This document shows, piece by piece, positions 33,731 through 41,796 of a stretch of 64,000 nt of DNA. Location: the NCBI GenBank assembly GCA_963812195.1, contig CAWEUI010000015.1, positions 124,001-188,000 of the forward strand, read 5' to 3'. Both the position numbers and the translations under genes were made by a program. Each line of letters opens with the position of its first letter. Within the stretch, counting starts at the first letter, position 1. This stretch comes from ZC4RG30 sp963812195 (lineage in GTDB: Bacteria; Pseudomonadota; Gammaproteobacteria; Steroidobacterales; Steroidobacteraceae). The notes under the pieces were generated by a model. It did not search any database. It was not told the DNA's origin and was given only the letters and a program-made list of their open reading frames with translations.

Positions 33731-34600
33731 TCAGGACTTGCCGGCCGCCGCCAGGGCCGCGTCCAGCGTCTGCTCCATGGGCGTGGTCGGTCTGCCGATG
33801 GCCCGTTCCAGGGTAAGGCTGTCGTCGAACAGCCAACCCTGCGCGGACTTGGCGTCGTAGTCGGCCACGATCCGGGCGAAGGCTTCCGGCAACCCGGCCT
33901 TGATCAGCGCCGCGGCGTACTGGCTTTCCGACAGATCCTGCACCACGACCTTCCTGCCGGACTTGCGCGACAGCAGTTCGGCGTATTCGTACTTGGTGAA
34001 CGCGCTGCTGCCGGCCAGTTCGTAGGCCTGACCGGGCTGATGTTGATCGCGCAGGATCAGCGCGGCGGCGCCGGCGGCGTAGTCGTCGCGGCTGGCGGTG
34101 GAGAAACGCGCCTGGCCGGAGGCGCTCTGGATCACGCCGGCCTGGATGGCGATGGGCGCCGAGCCGGCGTAGTTCTCGCTGTACCAGCCATTGCGCAGCA
34201 GGATGTAGGGCACCTTTGCGGCAGCGAGCACTTCTTCGGTGCCGCGATGTTCGGCGGCCAGCAGGAAGGGATTGGTAGCGGCCTTCAGGATGCTGGTGTA
34301 ACCGAGCAGGCGCACCCCGGCGCGTGCCGCGGCATCGATCACGGCCTTGTGCTGGGGGACGCGTTTGCCCACCTCGCTGCCCGAGACCAGCACTACGCGG
34401 GTGACGCCGCGCAGGGCGGCCTCGATGCTGGCCGGGTCGTTGTAGTCGAGGTGGCGGAATTCGACGTCGGGCGGCGCTTTGGCGGCATTGCGGCCGGCGG
34501 CCACCACGCTGGTGGCCGGCAGGCCCTGCAGCAGATGCCTGACGATGAGTCCGCCCAGCTGGCCGGTTGCACCCGTGACCAGAACTTTCTCTGCACTCAT
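33731..34600 (-). CDS. NmrA-like SDR, NAD(P)H:quinone oxidoreductase (QorB-like)
   Basis: A 289-residue atypical short-chain dehydrogenase. VLVTGATGQLGGLIVRHLL is the nucleotide-binding glycine motif; VRLLGYTSILKA, AKVPYILLRNGWYSENY and YAAGAAALIL match QorB (YtfG), 286 residues in E. coli. Reduces quinones with NADPH. Transcribed with the downstream MDR gene. QorB identity is by recall of motifs. Confidence 0.82.
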   Translation of the reverse strand: MSAEKVLVTGATGQLGGLIVRHLLQGLPATSVVAAGRNAAKAPPDVEFRHLDYNDPASIEAALRGVTRVVLVSGSEVGKRVPQHKAVIDAAARAGVRLLGYTSILKAATNPFLLAAEHRGTEEVLAAAKVPYILLRNGWYSENYAGSAPIAIQAGVIQSASGQARFSTASRDDYAAGAAALILRDQHQPGQAYELAGSSAFTKYEYAELLSRKSGRKVVVQDLSESQYAAALIKAGLPEAFARIVADYDAKSAQGWLFDDSLTLERAIGRPTTPMEQTLDAALAAAGKS

Positions 34601-34688
34601 GGCAGCTGTACCCCCAAGGTTATGCTCACGGACCGCAACGCGGGCCGCTGTGACGCGGGCAGGCCCGCTCCACAGCGGCTTGGCCGGG

Positions 34689-35408
34689 TCAGCTTTCGAA
34701 GAATCCCATCTTCACGCCGGCCAGCTGGATCACGTCGTTGTCGACCAGGCGGCGTGCCTGGGCGCCAATGGGCGTGCCATTGACCAGCGGGTAGTTGTCA
34801 GGCCGGTCGGCCTCCACGTGCACGATGTAGAACCCGTCCGAGCGGCGCGTGATGGCGGCCACCTGCACGCCCGGGCGGCCCAGCGTGGTGAGCGCCTTGG
34901 ACAGCTCCAGCTCGCGGCCGGCAAAGGCGCCGGAAAGCACCTGCAACCTGGCCTTCTTGAGCTTCTCCTGCGCCCCTTCTGGCAGCGCCCGCACCTGGCT
35001 GGTGACACCGGAGGAGGGCTGGGCCTGCTCGGCCTTGCTGCGCGCGTCCTGGATCTTCTCCACCGGGCGCTGCGAGGGCTGGATCACCATCGTGCGCTCG
35101 AACTCGTCCTGCTGGTTGTCGTCGTCCTCGACGAAACGCAGCTGGTGGTGGCCGACCGTGATCACGTCGCCATGCTGCAGCGCGTGCTTCTTGATCAGCT
35201 TGCCGTTGACGTAGGTGCCGTTGGTGCTGTTCAGATCCTCGAGGAATGAATCGTTGAGGATGTTGATGATCAGCGAGTGATGGCCCGAGACCGCCGGGTT
35301 GTCGATGCGGATGTCGTTATCCGGCAGGCGCCCCACCGTATAACGCTCCTTGTTCATGTTGTATTCGGCCATTACCTGGCCATCGAGTGTCAGTACTAAC
35401 CGTGCCAT
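34689..35408 (-). CDS. Double FHA-domain protein
   Basis: A 239-residue cytoplasmic phosphothreonine-binding protein. First FHA domain (about 20-90): YTVGRLPDNDIRIDNPAVSG, HHSLIINI, LNSTNGTYVNGKLI. A linker with QPSQRP precedes a second, more divergent FHA domain (about 150-237; GRPGVQVAAITRRSDG, NYPLVNGTPIG). 16 bases downstream of the PP2C phosphatase gene, a typical phospho-signalling pair, although no Ser/Thr kinase is in the window. Confidence 0.9.
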   Translation of the reverse strand: MARLVLTLDGQVMAEYNMNKERYTVGRLPDNDIRIDNPAVSGHHSLIINILNDSFLEDLNSTNGTYVNGKLIKKHALQHGDVITVGHHQLRFVEDDDNQQDEFERTMVIQPSQRPVEKIQDARSKAEQAQPSSGVTSQVRALPEGAQEKLKKARLQVLSGAFAGRELELSKALTTLGRPGVQVAAITRRSDGFYIVHVEADRPDNYPLVNGTPIGAQARRLVDNDVIQLAGVKMGFFES

Positions 35409-35424
35409 GTTGGGGGCCTTTCCT

Positions 35425-36249
35425 TCAGCTGAACCACTTCAGGATTCTGTCAAATATACCGTGTTGGGCCGGGAATGAGTCCAAAACCTGCGCGAGTATC
35501 ACCGAAATGTTGTCCTTGCCGCCGTTGTCATTTGCCATCTGGACGAGGTGCTGCGTCACAGAGTTGGGATTGTTGCCGAATGTGTTGACGGTAACGGCCA
35601 TGTCGTCGTCGCCGATCATGTCCGACAGCCCGTCCGAGCACAGCAGGTACACGTCGCCCTTCTGGACCGGGTGCTCCTGCATTTCCACCTCTACCACGTT
35701 CTCCACGCCCAGGGCGCGGGTCACATAGTTCTTGTTGGAGGCGCGCTGCGCCTCTTCGGGCGAGTAGAACCCGCGATCGACCAGCTCCTGCAGCAGCGAA
35801 TGGTCCAGCGTGATCTGCTCGATGTCGTTGCCGCGCACCCGATACAGGCGCGAGTCGCCCACGTGCGCAACCGTGATCGTGTTGTCGTAGAAGACGGCAG
35901 CCACCACGGTGGTGCCCATGCCCTCGCACTGCGCCTGGCTGCGCGCGGTCTGGTAGATGATCTTGTTGGCGCGCTGGATGGCGTCGCGCAGGATGATGGC
36001 CGGACGCGACAGGCCGGTGGTGGCATCCGGTACGGACAGGTCCTGCAGTTCCACGGCTTCGCGCACCAGGTTGGTCACGGTCTTCACGGCAATACCGCTG
36101 GCGACCTCGCCGGCGTTGTAGCCGCCCATGCCATCGGCCAGCACGACGAGACCCATATCGCTGTCGTGGGCGATGGTGTCCTCGTTGTGTTCGCGAACCC
36201 TGCCCGTGTCGCTCAGGCCGACGCAGAGCAGTTTGCCTTTCAGGCTCAT
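35425..36249 (-). CDS. PP2C-type Ser/Thr protein phosphatase
   Basis: A 274-residue Mn/Mg-dependent phosphatase of the Stp1/PrpC type. Metal-binding motifs: VGLSDTGRVREHNEDTI, VVLADGMGGYNAGEVAS, TVAHVGDSRLYRVRG, LLCSDGLSDMIGDDD and NGGKDNISVILA. It reverses Ser/Thr kinase phosphorylation. Transcribed toward the FHA gene. Confidence 0.93.
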   Translation of the reverse strand: MSLKGKLLCVGLSDTGRVREHNEDTIAHDSDMGLVVLADGMGGYNAGEVASGIAVKTVTNLVREAVELQDLSVPDATTGLSRPAIILRDAIQRANKIIYQTARSQAQCEGMGTTVVAAVFYDNTITVAHVGDSRLYRVRGNDIEQITLDHSLLQELVDRGFYSPEEAQRASNKNYVTRALGVENVVEVEMQEHPVQKGDVYLLCSDGLSDMIGDDDMAVTVNTFGNNPNSVTQHLVQMANDNGGKDNISVILAQVLDSFPAQHGIFDRILKWFS

Positions 36250-36427
36250 CAGGCGGGCATTCCCTTAAGCGCTCCCAAACCTTCCGCATCGTACTTAACT
36301 CTTGCATTACCTGCACTGGCTAAGCGTTTGTTTCGCGGCCCTTTCGTGCGGATTTGTGGTCTGTGTCGCGTGCTAGCATCCGCCCCCGGCTAGCCCTTGC
36401 CGTCCCGCTCCACACTGGGTTTGAACC

Positions 36428-37798
36428 TTGGCCCGAACCAGCACTGTCTACATCTGTGACGCCTGTCATGGTCAGGTGCCGAAATGGCAGGGCCAGTGTC
36501 CCCATTGCGGCGCATGGAACAGCCTCAGCGCCCAGAATCAGGCCGCGGGCCGCAGCCGGGCGGCTCTGGTGCCCGCCGCAGGCCTGGCCCGGCTCAGTGA
36601 GGCCATTGCCGCCGGGCAGGCCGGGGAGGCCGCGGGCGCTGGGCGCCTGGCGCTGGGCATCGGCGAACTGGACCGGGTGCTGGGCGGCGGGCTGGTCCCG
36701 GGTTCGGTGGCTCTGCTGGGCGGCGAACCGGGCATCGGCAAGTCCACATTGCTGCTGCAGGTCGCCCAGGCCCTCACACCCCGCGCCACGGTCCTGTATG
36801 CCACCGGCGAGGAGTCCGCCGCCCAGGTGGCTTTGCGGGCGCGGCGCCTGGGCGGGGACTACGCAGGCGTCCAGCTGTTGGCCGAGACGGATCTGGACAC
36901 CGTGCTGGCACTGGCTGAACAGCACCGGCCGGCACTGCTGGTGGTGGATTCCATCCAGACCATGGCGCTGGCGGCGATACCCAACGCCGCTGGTGCGGTG
37001 ACCCAGCTGCGCGAATGCACTGCGGCACTGGTGCGTTTTGCCAAGGCCAGCGGCACCGCGGTGCTGATCGTCGGTCATGTCACCAAGGACGGGGCAATCG
37101 CCGGGCCCCGCCTGCTCGAGCACCTGGTGGATACCGTGCTGTACTTCGAGCGCGATACGGGCAGCCGCTTCCGGCGCGTGCGCGCCGCCAAGAACCGCTT
37201 CGGAGCCGCCAATGAACTGGGCTTCTTCGCCATGCAGGAAGCCGGACTGAAGGAAGTGAAGAACCCGGCCGCGATCTTTCTCGCCCGGGCGCCGCAGCCG
37301 GTGGTCGGCAGCCTGGTGATGGTGACCCGCGACGGCACGCGGCCGCTGCTGGTGGAAGTGCAGGGGCTGGTGGATCCATCGCGACTGGGTGCCCCGCGGC
37401 GCGTGGCGCAGGGCATCGATGCCGGACGCCTGGCGATGGTGCTCGCGGTGCTGCATCGGCACGGTGGGGTTGGCCTGCAGGAGCACGATGTGTTCGCCAA
37501 TGTGGTCGGTGGCCTGGATATCGACGAGCCGGCCTGGGATCTGCCCGTGGCCCTGGCCCTGGCATCGAGCCTGAAGGACTTCGCGCTGCCACCGGATCTG
37601 GTGGTGTTCGGTGAGCTGGGCCTGACCGGCGAGGTGCGACCGGTCGCCTACGGAGAGGAGCGCATCCGCGAGGCCGCCAAGCTGGGATTCACGCGCGCGC
37701 TGGTGCCGGAGGCGAACTGCCCGCGCACGCCGGTGGAGGGCATCGAAGTGCGTGGCGTGGCGCGCATCGAAGCAGCGCTGGCCCGGGTGCTCGGCTGA
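36428..37798 (+). CDS. radA: DNA repair protein RadA
   Basis: A 456-residue branch-migration ATPase. Zinc finger YICDACHGQVPKWQGQCPHC, RecA-like core with Walker A GGEPGIGKSTLL, the RadA motif KNRFG (in RVRAAKNRFGAANELGFF), and a C-terminal Lon-like domain (DVFANVVGGLDIDEPAWDLP). Begins with TTG at 36428 (TTGGCCCGAACC); no other start precedes the zinc finger. Divergent from the PP2C gene. Confidence 0.95.
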   Translation: MARTSTVYICDACHGQVPKWQGQCPHCGAWNSLSAQNQAAGRSRAALVPAAGLARLSEAIAAGQAGEAAGAGRLALGIGELDRVLGGGLVPGSVALLGGEPGIGKSTLLLQVAQALTPRATVLYATGEESAAQVALRARRLGGDYAGVQLLAETDLDTVLALAEQHRPALLVVDSIQTMALAAIPNAAGAVTQLRECTAALVRFAKASGTAVLIVGHVTKDGAIAGPRLLEHLVDTVLYFERDTGSRFRRVRAAKNRFGAANELGFFAMQEAGLKEVKNPAAIFLARAPQPVVGSLVMVTRDGTRPLLVEVQGLVDPSRLGAPRRVAQGIDAGRLAMVLAVLHRHGGVGLQEHDVFANVVGGLDIDEPAWDLPVALALASSLKDFALPPDLVVFGELGLTGEVRPVAYGEERIREAAKLGFTRALVPEANCPRTPVEGIEVRGVARIEAALARVLG

Positions 37799-37821
37799 CC
37801 GGCGCCAGTTCAGTCACTGGC

Positions 37822-37827
37822 TATAAT
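37822..37827 (+). promoter_or_regulatory. Consensus -10 box of ffh, six bases from its start codon
   Basis: TATAAT lies six bases before ATG 37834. A transcript starting the usual 6-7 bases after the -10 would begin at the A of the ATG, and no ribosome-binding site is present between. This suggests a leaderless mRNA. No matching -35 was found. Confidence 0.6.
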
Positions 37828-37833
37828 CGGCAC

Positions 37834-39192
37834 ATGTTCGCCAAGCTGACCGAAAGCCTCTCGAAGGCCACTGACGCGTTGCGCGGCCGCGGCCGCCTGA
37901 CCGAAGACAACATTGCCCAGAGCATGCGCGAGGTGCGCATGGCGCTGCTGGAAGCCGATGTGGCGCTGCCGGTGGTGAAGCGGTTCATCGAAGCGGTCAG
38001 GGCCAAGGCCGTCGGCACCCAGGTGCAGGGCAGTCTCACGCCCGGCCAGGCGCTGGTCGGCGTGATCCACGACGAGCTGGTTGCGCTGATGGGCGGCAAT
38101 GCGCGGCCCTTCGACCTGCGCTATGCGCCGCCGGCCGTGATCCTGCTCGCTGGCCTGCAGGGCGCCGGCAAGACCACCACGGCCGGCAAGCTGGCGCGCC
38201 ACCTGCTGGAGCAGAAGAAGCGCGTGCTGCTGGTCAGCACCGACATCCGCCGCCCGGCGGCGGTGCTGCAGTTGCAGCGCCTGGCCGAGCAGGTGGGGGC
38301 GGATTTCCACCCGGTGCCGGACGGGGCCGCGCCGCCGGCGATTGCCGCCGGCGCGCTGGACGCGGCGCGCAAGGGTGTCTACGACGTGCTGATCGTGGAC
38401 ACCGCCGGACGGCTGCATGTCGACAGCGAGCTGATGCAGGAGGTGCGCGACATCGACGCGGCCGCCCATCCGCACGAGCGGCTGTTCGTGGTCGACGCCA
38501 TGGCCGGCCAGGATGCGGTGAATGCCGCAAAGGCCTTCAGCGATGCGCTGCAGCTCACCGGCACCATCCTGACCAAGGCCGACGGCGATGCGCGCGGCGG
38601 CGCGGCGCTGTCGGTGCGTGAGATCACCGGCAGCCCGCTGCTGTTCATCGGCACCGGCGAGAAGAGCGAGGCGCTGGAACCCTTCGACCCGGACCGCATG
38701 GCCCGTCGCATCCTGGGCATGGGTGACGTGGTGGCGCTGGTCGAAGAGGTGCGCAAATCGGTCGACATCGACGAAGCGCAGAGGCTGGCGAAGAAGGTCG
38801 CCAAGGGCAAGGGCTTCGACTTCAACGACCTGAAGAGCCAGCTGCTGCAGGTGCAGAAGATGGGCGGCATGGGCGGGATGCTCGACAAGTTGCCCGGTGG
38901 TGCCGCGGCGGCCCAGAAGCTGCAGGGTGGCCAGGCCGAGGCCCAGCTCAAGCGGCAGGTGGCGCTGATCGATTCGATGACGCCGCGCGAGCGGCGCCGC
39001 CCGGAGATCATCGACGGTTCGCGCCGGCGCCGTATCGCCGCCGGTGCCGGCATGCAGGTGCAGGACGTGAACCGTCTGCTCAAACAGCACCTGGAGATGA
39101 AGAAGATGATGAAGAAGCTGGGCAGCGGCAAGCTGGCCCGCATGATGGGGGCGATGGGCGGCAAGCTCCCCGGGATGCCCCGACCGTTCTAG
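37834..39192 (+). CDS. ffh: Signal recognition particle protein Ffh
   Basis: A 452-residue SRP54 GTPase that targets nascent membrane proteins. N domain (FAKLTESLSKATDALRGRGR), G domain with GLQGAGKTTTAGKLARHLL, DIRRPAAVLQLQ, LIVDTAGRLHVD and TKADGDARGGAALSVREITG, then the Met-rich M domain (LKSQLLQVQKMGGMGGM, EMKKMMKKLGSGKLARMMG). The stop shares CTAG with the convergent cytochrome gene. Confidence 0.98.
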   Translation: MFAKLTESLSKATDALRGRGRLTEDNIAQSMREVRMALLEADVALPVVKRFIEAVRAKAVGTQVQGSLTPGQALVGVIHDELVALMGGNARPFDLRYAPPAVILLAGLQGAGKTTTAGKLARHLLEQKKRVLLVSTDIRRPAAVLQLQRLAEQVGADFHPVPDGAAPPAIAAGALDAARKGVYDVLIVDTAGRLHVDSELMQEVRDIDAAAHPHERLFVVDAMAGQDAVNAAKAFSDALQLTGTILTKADGDARGGAALSVREITGSPLLFIGTGEKSEALEPFDPDRMARRILGMGDVVALVEEVRKSVDIDEAQRLAKKVAKGKGFDFNDLKSQLLQVQKMGGMGGMLDKLPGGAAAAQKLQGGQAEAQLKRQVALIDSMTPRERRRPEIIDGSRRRRIAAGAGMQVQDVNRLLKQHLEMKKMMKKLGSGKLARMMGAMGGKLPGMPRPF

Positions 39193-39737
39193 TTCCGGCC
39201 GGTACGCAGCGGCCACATGCGGCCGAAGACACCGTCTTTGCGCACCAGGTGCCACAGCGCCGCCAGCACGTGCAGGCCGATCAGCCCCACGAAGATGCCG
39301 GACGTCACCACATGCATCTGGTTGAACGCGGCGTAGACCGTGGCGTCGTTGGCGCCCCAGGGCGGCAGCTTGATCGAATTGAAGAAGTTCACCCCGTACT
39401 TGCTGAAATTCGAGGCGATGTAGCCGGACAGGGGCATGACCACCATGCACACGTACAGCAGCACGTGGCTCCACTTCGCTGCCACGCGCTCCCAGCCCTG
39501 CATCGACGCGGGGAAGGCCGGTGCGCGGTGCCGGAGCCGCCAGTACAGGCGCACGAGGATGACCAGACCGATGAGCATGCCGGTCGATTTATGCAGGTTC
39601 ACGTAGATGGTGCGGGCCGGCGTGCCGCGGGGCACGTCGTCCAGGAACCAGCCGAAGCCGATCTGGGCCAGCAGCAGGACGACCAGCAGCCAGTGCAGGA
39701 CAATGGCCGTTTTCGAATATCGCGGTGCGGATTCCAT
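39189..39737 (-). CDS. Cytochrome b561 family membrane protein
   Basis: A 182-residue four-helix di-heme cytochrome b. Heme-ligand histidines in IVLHWLLVVLLL, NLHKSTGMLIGLVILVR, KWSHVLLYVCMVVMPLSGY and LIGLHVLAALWHLV. Transfers electrons from quinol to periplasmic acceptors. ATG 39737 lacks a clear ribosome site (the upstream bases are C-rich), so a start further upstream cannot be excluded. A second b561 is at 4340-4912. Confidence 0.9.
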   Translation of the reverse strand: MESAPRYSKTAIVLHWLLVVLLLAQIGFGWFLDDVPRGTPARTIYVNLHKSTGMLIGLVILVRLYWRLRHRAPAFPASMQGWERVAAKWSHVLLYVCMVVMPLSGYIASNFSKYGVNFFNSIKLPPWGANDATVYAAFNQMHVVTSGIFVGLIGLHVLAALWHLVRKDGVFGRMWPLRTGRN

Positions 39738-39808
39738 GGGGAGGGAGCTTACCGCGTCGCGCCGTTCCGGCGCGCCGCTCGTTGCATTGCAGCATACACC
39801 GTGCGGCA

Positions 39809-39837
39809 TTGCTCCAAGCCGTTGATCTGCGTAGAAT
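39809..39837 (+). promoter_or_regulatory. Sigma-70 promoter for the rpsP operon
   Basis: TTGCTC (39809-39814) and TAGAAT (39832-39837) with a 17-base spacer, 50 bases upstream of rpsP. Confidence 0.65.
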
Positions 39838-39886
39838 CGCGCGCTCTTTTTCGGTAGCCCTAACTGACTGAGGCCTTGACCCGATC

Positions 39887-40150
39887 ATGGTAACTATTCG
39901 TCTGACCCGGCGCGGTTCGCGCAATCAACCCTACTTCCACGTGGTGGTCACCGACCATCGCAAGCGCCAGGGCGGCAAGAGCCTGGAGCAGGTGGGCTTC
40001 TACAACCCCAAGGCGCGCGGCAACGAGACCCCCATGCGTCTGGATCTGCCGCGCATCGACTACTGGTTGTCCAAGGGCGCCCAGCAGTCCGAGCGCGTCA
40101 ATCATCTGGTGCGCGAGTACCGCAAGACGGCAGCCGCAGCGGCTGCCTGA
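39887..40150 (+). CDS. rpsP: 30S ribosomal protein S16
   Basis: An 87-residue protein: MVTIRLTRRGSRNQPYFHVV, KSLEQVGFYNPKA and RIDYWLSKGAQQSERV. The Ala-rich end is a variable tail. First gene of rpsP-rimM-trmD-rplS. Confidence 0.97.
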   Translation: MVTIRLTRRGSRNQPYFHVVVTDHRKRQGGKSLEQVGFYNPKARGNETPMRLDLPRIDYWLSKGAQQSERVNHLVREYRKTAAAAAA

Positions 40151-40158
40151 AGGCGGCC

Positions 40159-40689
40159 ATGCCGGGCGCGACTCCCGGGCCGGCGCTGACGCTGGGCCAG
40201 GTGACCACCGCGCATGGCATACGCGGTTGGGTGCTGGTTCGATCGTTCACCGACCCGCCCGCATCGCTGCTCGAGCATGCCCGGTGGCAACTGGTCGCGC
40301 CCAATGACGAAAATGGGCAAGCGGCCCGGACGATCAAGGTGCTCGAGGGTGCGCCGTACCGCAAAGGGCTGCGCGTGCACCTCGAGGGAGTGGATGACCG
40401 GAATGCGGCGCTGGCGCTGTCCGGCTGGTGGGTACGAATCGACAGGAGCGAGCTGCCCGCGCTGGCCGAGGGCGAGCACTACCGCGACGATCTCACCGGG
40501 TTCGAGGTGGTGAACACAGAGGGCGTCGTGCTGGGAGTGCTGGATTACTTCGCCGATCTGCCCGCGGGACCGGTGATGGTGGTGAAAGGCGAGCGCGGGC
40601 ACCTGGTGCCCGCCGCGCGGCCCCACCTGGACAGGATTGATGCACAGGCCCGCCGGATATTCGTCGACTGGCCTGCGGAGCTGGAATGA
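40159..40689 (+). CDS. rimM: 16S rRNA processing protein RimM
   Basis: A 176-residue two-domain factor that assists 30S head assembly by binding S19. LTLGQVTTAHGIRGWVLVRS starts the RimM N-domain; the PRC-barrel has HYRDDLTGFEVVNTEG and ends DRIDAQARRIFVDWPAELE. Eight bases after rpsP; overlaps trmD by 4. Confidence 0.96.
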   Translation: MPGATPGPALTLGQVTTAHGIRGWVLVRSFTDPPASLLEHARWQLVAPNDENGQAARTIKVLEGAPYRKGLRVHLEGVDDRNAALALSGWWVRIDRSELPALAEGEHYRDDLTGFEVVNTEGVVLGVLDYFADLPAGPVMVVKGERGHLVPAARPHLDRIDAQARRIFVDWPAELE

Positions 40690-41435
40690 AGATCGAGGTC
40701 GTGACGCTGTTCCCGGAGCTGATCCAGGACGCGTTGCGGCATGGTGTGACGGGCCGCGCGATTCGCCGGGAACTGCTCTCGGTGGGCACCGAGGACCCGC
40801 GCGCGCATACGAGCGACGTGCACCGGACGGTGGATGATCGCCCGTACGGCGGCGGACCGGGTATGGTGCTCAAGCCCGAGCCACTGACGGCCGCGATTGC
40901 GGCCGCGACGGCGCGGGTTCCGGCTGGCAGCCGGCGGATCTGCCTGTCGGCGCAGGGCCGGCGGTTCGATCAGGCATGGGCCGATTCGCTCAAGGGTGAA
41001 GCGGGCCTGGTGCTGGTGGCGGGAAGATATGAGGGGATCGACGAGCGCGTGATCGCGACGTCGATCGACGAGGAACTGTCGGTGGGCGACTATGTGCTCA
41101 GCGGCGGCGAGCTGCCGGCGCTGGTCGTGATCGACGCGCTGGCACGGTTGATGGATGGCGCCCTGAACGACGCGCGTTCGAGTGTCGAGGAGAGTTTTGC
41201 GGACGGTCTGCTGGACTGGCCGCACTACACCCGGCCCGAACAGTTCGCGGGAATCAAGGTGCCGGAGGTGCTGGCGGGCGGCGACCACGAGCGCATCAGG
41301 CGCTGGCGGTTGAAGCAGGCGCTGGGCAGGACCTGGGAGCGACGCCCGGACCTGTTCCTGAAGCGCCGCGCGGCCACGACGGAAGAGATCGAATTGTTGA
41401 ACGAGTATTTGCAGGAAAGGCGTAACCGACAATGA
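40686..41435 (+). CDS. trmD: tRNA (guanine-N1)-methyltransferase
   Basis: A 249-residue SPOUT-fold enzyme that makes m1G37 in tRNAs. MKIEVVTLFPELIQDALRHG, HRTVDDRPYGGGPGMVLKPE, LVAGRYEGIDERVI and SVGDYVLSGGELPALVVID include the knot and SAM loops. Overlaps both neighbours by 4 bases. Confidence 0.97.
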   Translation: MKIEVVTLFPELIQDALRHGVTGRAIRRELLSVGTEDPRAHTSDVHRTVDDRPYGGGPGMVLKPEPLTAAIAAATARVPAGSRRICLSAQGRRFDQAWADSLKGEAGLVLVAGRYEGIDERVIATSIDEELSVGDYVLSGGELPALVVIDALARLMDGALNDARSSVEESFADGLLDWPHYTRPEQFAGIKVPEVLAGGDHERIRRWRLKQALGRTWERRPDLFLKRRAATTEEIELLNEYLQERRNRQ

Positions 41436-41776
41436 ATCACATCATCCAGCAGATCGAAGCCGAGCGCGCCACGCGCAAGGTGCCGGACTTCAAGCCGGGC
41501 GACACCATCGTGGTGAACGTCAAGGTCAAGGAAGGCGATCGCGAGCGCGTGCAGGCGTACGAGGGCGTGGTGATCGCGCGCAGCAACCGCGGGCTCAACT
41601 CCTCGGTCACCGTGCGCAAGATCAGCCATGGCGAAGGCGTGGAACGCGTGTTCCAGCTGCACAGCCCGACCATCGAGGACATTCGCGTCAAGCGCCGCGG
41701 CAACGTGCGGCGCGCCAAGCTCTACTATCTGCGGGAACTGTCGGGCAAGGCAGCGCGCATCGAAGAGAAGGTCTGA
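41432..41776 (+). CDS. rplS: 50S ribosomal protein L19
   Basis: A 114-residue protein at the subunit interface: DFKPGDTIVVNVKVKEGDRE, QAYEGVVIARSNRGLNSSVT and VERVFQLHSPTIEDIRVKRR. Last gene of the rpsP operon; sppA follows after 20 bases. Confidence 0.97.
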   Translation: MNHIIQQIEAERATRKVPDFKPGDTIVVNVKVKEGDRERVQAYEGVVIARSNRGLNSSVTVRKISHGEGVERVFQLHSPTIEDIRVKRRGNVRRAKLYYLRELSGKAARIEEKV

Positions 41777-41796
41777 TCCGGGCCGCTTGAGATCGC

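Noticed and set aside
37810..39474. 554-codon reverse-strand frame opposite ffh
   Set aside because: Shadow of ffh, which has all SRP54 motifs; the antisense translation is His/Arg/Gln-rich without domains.
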